10,024 nt of DNA from Methanobacteriota archaeon (lineage in GTDB: Archaea > Hydrothermarchaeota > Hydrothermarchaeia > Hydrothermarchaeales > BMS3B). Below, one piece after another: positions 5,835 to 10,024 of this stretch (its first letter is position 1; each line of letters opens with the position of its first letter). The position numbers were made by a program, and so were the translations under genes. Below the pieces are notes generated by a model. That model was given only the letters and a program-made list of their open reading frames with translations. It ran no database searches and was not told where the DNA came from. The DNA lies in the NCBI GenBank assembly GCA_003229935.1, contig QIGD01000033.1, positions 1 through 10,024 of the forward strand. The letters are read 5' to 3'.

Positions 5835-7186
5835 AACATCACCTCTATATATATCCACACACCAAGGCTGAACACAAGGGCTATTGCAACAGATAAGAAA
5901 GGAATAAGTTCTGCATATACAGGCATCTTATTTACTTTTGCATCTCCAAAGCTCATTTTCGCTACATGGTAATTTAAAGCAAGAAAAGATGTGAATATTG
6001 ATATTGCAAGCATGGCTGTTATCAAAGGCATTTTAAATGAATAGCTCAGGATTACAAGCTCAGCTATGAAGGATGCAAAGGGAGGAGCTCCTGTAACAGC
6101 AAGGGCTCCCAGCACCATTGTTATACCTGTAAGCTGTGTAGAGTTGAGTAGACCTCTAACATTCTCAATTTTCTTTGTTTTATATACAGCAATTATATTC
6201 CCAGTGCTGAAAAACAGTCCTGACTTAGCAAAAGCATGCACAATTAGAAGTAAAAATGAGGCTTCAGCCGCTTTTCCGCCAAAGGCAATCCCTGCGACTG
6301 CTATACCCATAACATCCATGGTTGAATATGCAAACATCCTCTTGAAATTCTGCTGTTGAATAATTAGAATAGAAGCTACAAGAGCGGTTATAGCTCCGAA
6401 AAATGCAGTTAAACCTATAACATGATATGCTTTGCTTGCAATAGCTATTAAGAAAATACGGAAGTAGGTTAATAATGCTACAGGAAGTAACGTTGCTGAT
6501 AACATTGCACTTATAGGGGGAGGAGCAGACCCATGGGCATCCGGTAACCACGTATGCATTGGAAACAGACCTATTTTCGTTCCAAAACCAACGAGTGCGA
6601 GTGCTAAAGCGACAGAGGCGGCAAAGGGTGAAAGTTTAACATTATACCATATAAGCGTTTTTCCTACAAATTGTATAATTATAATTGAAAGCAGAGCAAT
6701 ACCCATCCCTGCAGATGCTATGATAGCATATCTCCAGGCGGCCTCTGCTCCAGCTTTCTTCTTTTCAAGAACGATTAACAGTGCACTTACGACTGTTGAA
6801 GTCTCAAGTCCAATCCACATAAGACCAATATTGGCTGAAACTGCAGTAAACAGCATGCTAAGTGCAAACAGGTTCAGAAGTGGATAGTAAAAGTCAACAC
6901 TTATGAATGTATCTTTGACAGTTTTCAGGAAGTACACAGAATATGCGGATGAAAGGAAATACACACATGAAATCAGCAATATTATTATTGCAGAGTATAT
7001 ATCAACAAACATCCATCCGTCTGTAATATCGCCTCTAAGAACTTTACATATTATGTAAATAGATAAAATTGTAGTTATAAGAGAAGCGACTAATGTCGAG
7101 TTTTGTTTAACTTTTGGATATGGTAATAGGGAGAATAACACCCCACCAAGTGGGAAAATAACCAGAAACCACAGTAAACCAATCAT
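5831..7186 (-). CDS. hyfF: HyfF/NuoL-M-like antiporter-type membrane subunit
   Basis: 451 residues, polytopic. It carries the family hallmarks GLMWIGLETSTVVSALL (Glu128 in TM5), the EAAWRYAIIASAGMGIALL segment characteristic of HyfF-type proteins, Lys204 in GFGTKIGLFPMH, and the broken helix HTWLPDAHGSAPPPISAMLS (211-230). Later it has FKRMFAYSTMDVMGIA and HAFAKSGLFFSTGNI, the TM8 and TM10 regions. It lacks the long lateral helix seen in NuoL. It is the second ion channel of the complex together with the hyfB product. The ATG overlaps the hyfE stop (ATGA) with GAGGAG upstream, and its own stop overlaps the large-subunit start (ATGA). Whether it moves H+ or Na+ cannot be read from the sequence. 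Confidence 0.94.
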   Translation of the reverse strand: MIGLLWFLVIFPLGGVLFSLLPYPKVKQNSTLVASLITTILSIYIICKVLRGDITDGWMFVDIYSAIIILLISCVYFLSSAYSVYFLKTVKDTFISVDFYYPLLNLFALSMLFTAVSANIGLMWIGLETSTVVSALLIVLEKKKAGAEAAWRYAIIASAGMGIALLSIIIIQFVGKTLIWYNVKLSPFAASVALALALVGFGTKIGLFPMHTWLPDAHGSAPPPISAMLSATLLPVALLTYFRIFLIAIASKAYHVIGLTAFFGAITALVASILIIQQQNFKRMFAYSTMDVMGIAVAGIAFGGKAAEASFLLLIVHAFAKSGLFFSTGNIIAVYKTKKIENVRGLLNSTQLTGITMVLGALAVTGAPPFASFIAELVILSYSFKMPLITAMLAISIFTSFLALNYHVAKMSFGDAKVNKMPVYAELIPFLSVAIALVFSLGVWIYIEVML

Positions 7187-7806
7187 CCTCTTAACTCCTC
7201 TATCTCAAGTATTCCATATTCTCTTTCCTCAGCCAGTATCACTCCCAGAAGTATAAGTCCTATCACATCCAGCAGGATTCCTGCTTCAAGAATAAAGGAA
7301 AGAGGGATTAACAGAGTTCCAGCGTATAGCAGAGCATTCTCCTCCATAATATATCCTACCATCTGTGCCAGAGCATTCTTTCTCGCTATTATGAGAAGGA
7401 AGCCAAGGAGCAGGAGTATTATGGGCAATGCTCCGCCTCTTATTTTAAATAATGGGTAAAAGGCAGTCTGATATAAACCATAACCAATAACAGTAAGAAA
7501 TATTCCAGTTATAACCAGTGCTGGTACTCCTGTTGTCATTTCTCTATAATCCCATATCTTATTACCTCTTATATTCCACTTCATCACATGTGGAACGATA
7601 TAACCTCTGACCACCAGCGTCAGAATTGCAAGTATAATTAATTCCAGCGACCCCTTTTGAAACCCAAGTATTGCAATTAAAATTGCAAGTAGGACTGACT
7701 GGAATGCCATAGTGTTTATAAGTGGCTTTATATAACTTTGCCCGAGCATTTCAAAGGCTGTGAGGATTATAAGTGTACCTATAAATTCTATTGCAACAGA
7801 AATCAT
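7183..7806 (-). CDS. hyfE: HyfE/NuoK-like membrane subunit
   Basis: 207 residues, about six membrane segments. The HyfE signature ARKNALAQMVGYIMEENALL (residues near 145-165), followed by PLSFILEAGILLDVIGLILLG, contains buried glutamates of the kind NuoK uses for proton transfer. The loop VVRGYIVPHVMKWNIRG is also typical of the family. It sits between the NuoH-like anchor and the antiporter subunits in related complexes. The ATG overlaps the hyfC stop (ATGA), with GGAGGT about 8 nt upstream; the stop overlaps the hyfF start the same way. Confidence 0.93.
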   Translation of the reverse strand: MISVAIEFIGTLIILTAFEMLGQSYIKPLINTMAFQSVLLAILIAILGFQKGSLELIILAILTLVVRGYIVPHVMKWNIRGNKIWDYREMTTGVPALVITGIFLTVIGYGLYQTAFYPLFKIRGGALPIILLLLGFLLIIARKNALAQMVGYIMEENALLYAGTLLIPLSFILEAGILLDVIGLILLGVILAEEREYGILEIEELRG

Positions 7807-8765
7807 GGTGCAATACCTCCAAATAGGAAAAAGGAGAATATAGAGAGTAATGCAAGTGAAAATGATATAGCCAGATAATCAAGTATTTTGAAAAGCTTCA
7901 GCTTTGCAAATGTTTCTTCAACAATGACCAGTGCACCTATAAGGAAGAGCATTTTTACTATCAGAGAAATGATACCAATACCTATAGAAATGACTGAATA
8001 TCCCATTGCAACACCCCACGGGAATGTGAAGATATTAAGGAAAATAGACATGAATATAAACTGCTTCATATATGAACCCCATTTGACTATGGCATACTGA
8101 ATACCTGAATATTCCATTAGTTTAGCTTCATCGAGCATTCCTAATTCCATAAGTCCCTCAGCTTCAACAGGAATTTTTCCTGTCTCGAATAGAAGCAACA
8201 TGAAAAAAGATGCGATTATAAGGAGGTGCGTAGGTGATAAAATCCAGTTTACCTGTGTTGAGAGAACCTGGGTTGTTATGAAGGGATTGTTTGTTGAAGT
8301 TATAAGGGCTACACCGAAGAATACAATGATAAGGGTTGGTTCTGCCAGAGCTGCGAATGATATTGCTCTGCTCGCCCCTATTGTTGTGTAAAAGCTCCCT
8401 GTCCTTGTAACAGCAATTACGGATATTACTCCAGCCATTATGAAAAGGAAGGCTCCTCCCAGAAAATCAACTGTCGGTGCGAAAGGTAGGGGGTATCCTG
8501 TGACTATTGGCAGAACCATCGAGAGTATAATATAACATGAAAATGCAATGGCAGGTGCCAGATGAAATATAATAGAAACTGACGATGGTGCCACCACTTC
8601 CTTCCTCATAAACTTCCACATATCGTAATATGGCTGGAATATGCTTGGACCTCTCTTGGATTGGACCATAGCTTTGGCTTTTGTCATAATACCTGAAATG
8701 AGGGGCGATAGAACTAATACGACAAGCGTCTGAATAACCTGGAAACATAGCATTCTAATTTCCAT
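7803..8765 (-). CDS. hyfC: HyfC/NuoH-like membrane anchor subunit
   Basis: 320 residues with about eight membrane helices. NuoH/HycD hallmarks are KRGPSIFQPYYDMWKFMRKE (37-56), the loop that contacts the hydrophilic arm, and FETGKIPVEAEGLMELGMLDEAKLMEYSG (193-221), the acidic loop linking the redox module to the proton path. It docks the small and large subunits on the membrane. The start at 8763-8765 has AGGGGTGG upstream; a second in-frame ATG at 8753 lacks a better site. The start codon directly abuts the stop of an upstream 30-codon ORF (TAAATG). It is the first recognisable subunit gene of the operon. Confidence 0.94.
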   Translation of the reverse strand: MEIRMLCFQVIQTLVVLVLSPLISGIMTKAKAMVQSKRGPSIFQPYYDMWKFMRKEVVAPSSVSIIFHLAPAIAFSCYIILSMVLPIVTGYPLPFAPTVDFLGGAFLFIMAGVISVIAVTRTGSFYTTIGASRAISFAALAEPTLIIVFFGVALITSTNNPFITTQVLSTQVNWILSPTHLLIIASFFMLLLFETGKIPVEAEGLMELGMLDEAKLMEYSGIQYAIVKWGSYMKQFIFMSIFLNIFTFPWGVAMGYSVISIGIGIISLIVKMLFLIGALVIVEETFAKLKLFKILDYLAISFSLALLSIFSFFLFGGIAP

Positions 8766-8858
8766 TTATATCCACCCCTTCTTTATGCTAGAAAATCTAT
8801 CTGAAATTCTTGTATGGATTATATCCACTACTACGTATATCATATGGTGGTATCCCAT
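8766..8858 (-). CDS. Candidate 30-residue small protein directly before hyfC
   Basis: An ORF reading MGYHHMIYVVVDIIHTRISD plus RFSSIKKGWI, with a hydrophobic first half and a basic tail. It is preceded by GGTGA five nt before the ATG, and its stop touches the hyfC ATG with no gap (TAAATG). The frame is open further upstream (about 20 codons, including another ATG at 8871-8873) back to a TAA at about 8915. It may be a small membrane-associated accessory peptide, a leader peptide coupling translation to hyfC, or the remnant of a lost upstream subunit. I do not recognise the sequence. Confidence 0.45.
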   Translation of the reverse strand: MGYHHMIYVVVDIIHTRISDRFSSIKKGWI

Positions 8859-8861
8859 AAC

Positions 8862-8938
8862 TTCACCTGCCATCTTCTTAAGAGGAGCTATCAGCAGTTT
8901 TGCTGCAATTCGCTTTTAGCAGGTGAACCCCATCACCT
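8862..8938 (-). promoter_or_regulatory. Possible structured leader with alternative pairings around a ribosome binding site
   Basis: Read on the minus strand, TTCACCTGC (8927-8919) is the exact 9-bp complement of GCAGGTGAA (8870-8862), which contains the GGTGA site of the 30-codon ORF. The same CACCT can instead pair with AGGTG at 8938-8934, just upstream, forming a short hairpin. The two pairings exclude each other, the layout of a translational switch. A small hairpin (GCAG/CTGC, 8906-8903 with 8897-8894) lies in the loop. No known riboswitch aptamer is recognised. The plus strand has the same inverted repeat, so an element end is an alternative. Confidence 0.35.
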
Positions 8939-9039
8939 AATTGACTTACTTATCTCACTTATTTCTATCAAATTAGTTTACTTCTATGGTATTAATATAA
9001 TATATAAAGGTTACGTTAGTCACCTCTATTGCACAACTA
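8939..9039. other. AT-rich intergenic segment between the Ehr operon and the omega RNA
   Basis: No gene is supported here. It contains the likely promoter of the Ehr operon on the minus strand and, at its right edge, the bases that would act as the guide portion of the adjacent omega RNA (roughly 9010-9035), which in IscB elements come from the flank or left end of the transposon. Confidence 0.4.
9001..9008 (-). promoter_or_regulatory. TATA-like box for the Ehr operon
   Basis: The minus strand reads TTTATATA, a consensus archaeal TATA box. A start near 8978 would give a leader of about 120 nt before the 30-codon ORF, covering the alternative stems at 8862-8938. No better minus-strand box is seen closer to hyfC. 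Confidence 0.45.
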
Positions 9040-9216
9040 TCAATCACTACCCATCAAAATGGTTGGCTGTCTCGTGAGAGACATGGGTAACATGTTGATT
9101 AGAAGGCATTGAAAGATGCAGAAGTTATTGGTAGAGTTAAAGAACACATCAGGGAATGCTCCGAAGGGAACCTAATCTCTGGCAAGAGAGGACAGGACTT
9201 GAGATTCCCCATAAAC
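9040..9216 (+). ncRNA. HEARO RNA / omega RNA of an IscB element
   Basis: The segment begins TCAATCAC, followed by a small hairpin (CCAT, loop CAAA, ATGG) and a perfect 6-bp stem TGTCTC/GAGACA (9069-9074, 9079-9084) capped by GTGA. Further on are a GCATT-GAAA-GATGC hairpin (about 9106-9119) and the block with CTCCGAAGGGAACCTAATC, CTGGCAAGAGAGGACAGG and CTTGAGATTCCCC, which runs directly into the iscB remnant. Structured RNA immediately 5' of iscB is the defining layout of HEARO, shown to be the guide RNA (omega RNA) of IscB nucleases. The RNA is better preserved than the protein gene. The 5' end and guide are not exactly delimited. The family call is from remembered consensus and context. Confidence 0.72.
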
Positions 9217-10009
9217 ATGCAAACCAAACTGATACTGTACATGATAGCGCTAGGAACAGTGAGAAGATTCCATTGAAATGAGTGGTCTCTTTGCCAAGAT
9301 TATTATGAGACTCTAAATCGCAAAAATTATATAACCCTATCAAGACTATGTAAAGGGATGCTTCCAAAATACTTCTATAGTTCAGAGTTTAAATATTTCA
9401 AAGAATGGTCTATAATCGTAGTTCTCATTGAAATCGGTACAGGAATTAGGTCAATACTGCTTTATAGTCTGTTGAATATTGGAACCCTACTATCTCTTGG
9501 TAGTACTGGTTTCGTACTCCCTGTAGATGGGCTATACGACATAACTCAACACATGGTTCAACAGTTAGTAAAGCAGTATTGCATCATTTGTGAGGTACCA
9601 TTACTCAAAGCTGCTTGGGCGCAGGTCACATGCCAGCTACCTTGGGAACTTTTAGGGTCAATCACCCACGGCTAAAGCATGCTCGAATTAAATTAGGTAT
9701 GGAGAAAAGCCATGTTAATGATGCTTTTGTAATCGCGGTGGAACAACTCAAAGTAGGAGTAAACCCTACGAATTGACTCAAACGAGACGTAATAACAGAA
9801 GCATTCAAACCAATAGAAAAGGTTTTAAACCTTCTATAAGAAGATTACAACCCAATGATTTAGTAAAACATATTAAATCTCTATATAAGGTCAAAGGAGT
9901 TCATAGTTCTGGGAAATATCTAATATTGGTAAACAAGATAGGAAAAAGATTTGATATTAATGTTAAGAAAGTGGAGTTGGTAAAATATGGAAAAGGAATA
10001 CAATTTTAA
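9217..10009 (+). pseudogene. iscB: Decayed iscB (OMEGA RNA-guided nuclease) pseudogene
   Basis: The C-terminal part is clear: HARIKLGMEKSHVNDAFVIA (about 9688-9747) is the RuvC-III region with the conserved H-N-D, and RRNNRSIQTNRKGFKPSIRR (about 9783-9841), then YKVKGVHSSGKYLILVNK and INVKKVELVKYGKGIQF, form the IscB C-terminal domain. A frameshift near 9770 separates the two blocks. The N-terminus is degraded: from ATG 9217 one frame gives MQTKLILY, while another gives VHDSARNSEKIPLK, stop, VVSLPRLL, stop, DSKSQKLYN, which follows the PLMP and RLLKxGKAK pattern of the IscB opening, but with stops. About 790 bp remain versus about 1.2 to 1.5 kb for an intact gene, so most of RuvC-I/II, the arginine-rich bridge and HNH are gone. 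It cannot encode an active nuclease. C-terminal identification is strong; the N-terminal reading is tentative. Confidence 0.82.
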
Positions 10010-10024
10010 AAGAGGTGAAAAAGG
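10010..10024 (+). other. Window edge with a ribosome-binding-like motif
   Basis: AAGAGGTGAAAAAGG follows the iscB stop. AGAGGTGA could be the ribosome binding site of a following plus-strand gene or part of the transposon right end; the window ends before either can be judged. Confidence 0.2.

Noticed and set aside
7803..8765. Calling the operon a hydrogen-evolving formate hydrogenlyase or Ech hydrogenase
   Set aside because: The large subunit lacks three of the four Ni-Fe cysteine ligands, and no hydrogenase maturation or formate dehydrogenase gene is in the window.
5831..8765. Reading the cluster as complex I or the Fpo F420H2 dehydrogenase
   Set aside because: HyfE- and HyfF-type proteins, the HycE-like GPVxxG and CGxF motifs and the HyfH-HyfI fusion point to group 4 hydrogenase relatives; no NuoA, J, F420- or NADH-module genes are present.
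8922..8937. Third HEARO-like copy (GGTGAAC followed by ATCACC)
   Set aside because: Only about 12 bases resemble the 1354-1367 region and none of the downstream stems follow; likely chance or part of the operon leader.
8814..9077. Plus-strand open frame of 87 codons
   Set aside because: It runs antisense across the hyf leader and promoter and into the omega RNA; its protein is low-complexity and resembles no family.
9149..9367. Minus-strand open frame of 72 codons
   Set aside because: It lies antisense to the omega RNA and the iscB start, with no ribosome binding site and no domain.
9358..9675. Plus-strand open frame of 105 codons as a separate gene
   Set aside because: It sits inside the iscB remnant, in a different frame from the RuvC-III motif; its CIIC pair could be an HNH zinc-knuckle relic, but this is too weak to call.
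1..10024. CRISPR array
   Set aside because: No regularly spaced direct repeats were seen; the repeated elements found are a single pair or inverted repeats.

Overview
The window looks archaeal. It is AT-rich, has TTTATATA-type boxes about 25 to 30 nt upstream of starts, uses GGTGAT and GGAGG ribosome binding sites, and carries a tRNA-Leu without an encoded CCA. A euryarchaeal lineage is plausible, but nothing here fixes the genus.

Left end (1 to 940, minus strand): a small sulfur/redox locus. A TetR-family repressor gene, ruined by three in-frame stop codons, lies upstream of a TusA-like sulfur carrier gene and the first codons of a DsbA/FrnE-like thiol oxidoreductase that runs off the window. 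Between the dead repressor and tusA is a perfect 24-bp palindrome (11-bp arms), placed where an operator would cover the transcription start. The tusA reading frame itself has no usable start codon in the expected place.

Middle left (940 to 1600): an AT-rich stretch without a convincing protein gene. It holds an archaeal-type plus-strand promoter inside an inverted repeat, a structured element resembling the 5' half of a HEARO/omega RNA, and an intact tRNA-Leu(UAA).

Core (1616 to 8858, minus strand, transcribed right to left): one tightly coupled operon in the order [30-aa ORF]-hyfC-hyfE-hyfF-large subunit-small subunit-hyfB-uspA. Junctions are ATGA overlaps, a shared TAAATG, gaps of only 2 to 4 nt, or an 11-bp overlap. 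The proteins are those of a group 4 membrane-bound [NiFe] hydrogenase or complex I relative: a NuoH-like membrane anchor, a NuoK-like protein, two antiporter-like subunits, a fused NuoC/NuoD-type large subunit, and a HyfH-HyfI fused iron-sulfur small subunit. Three of the four cysteines that hold the Ni-Fe centre are missing from the large subunit, and it lacks the C-terminal extension removed during hydrogenase maturation. This is therefore an energy-converting-hydrogenase-related (Ehr) complex of unknown electron chemistry, not a working hydrogenase. A universal stress protein gene is translationally coupled to its 3' end. A candidate structured leader with mutually exclusive pairings around a ribosome binding site precedes the operon.

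Right end (9000 to 10024, plus strand): a decayed IscB (OMEGA) element, with a well-preserved HEARO/omega RNA followed by a fragmented iscB pseudogene whose RuvC-III and C-terminal parts are still readable. The two omega-RNA-like elements lie in direct orientation on either side of the Ehr operon, about 7.7 kb apart.
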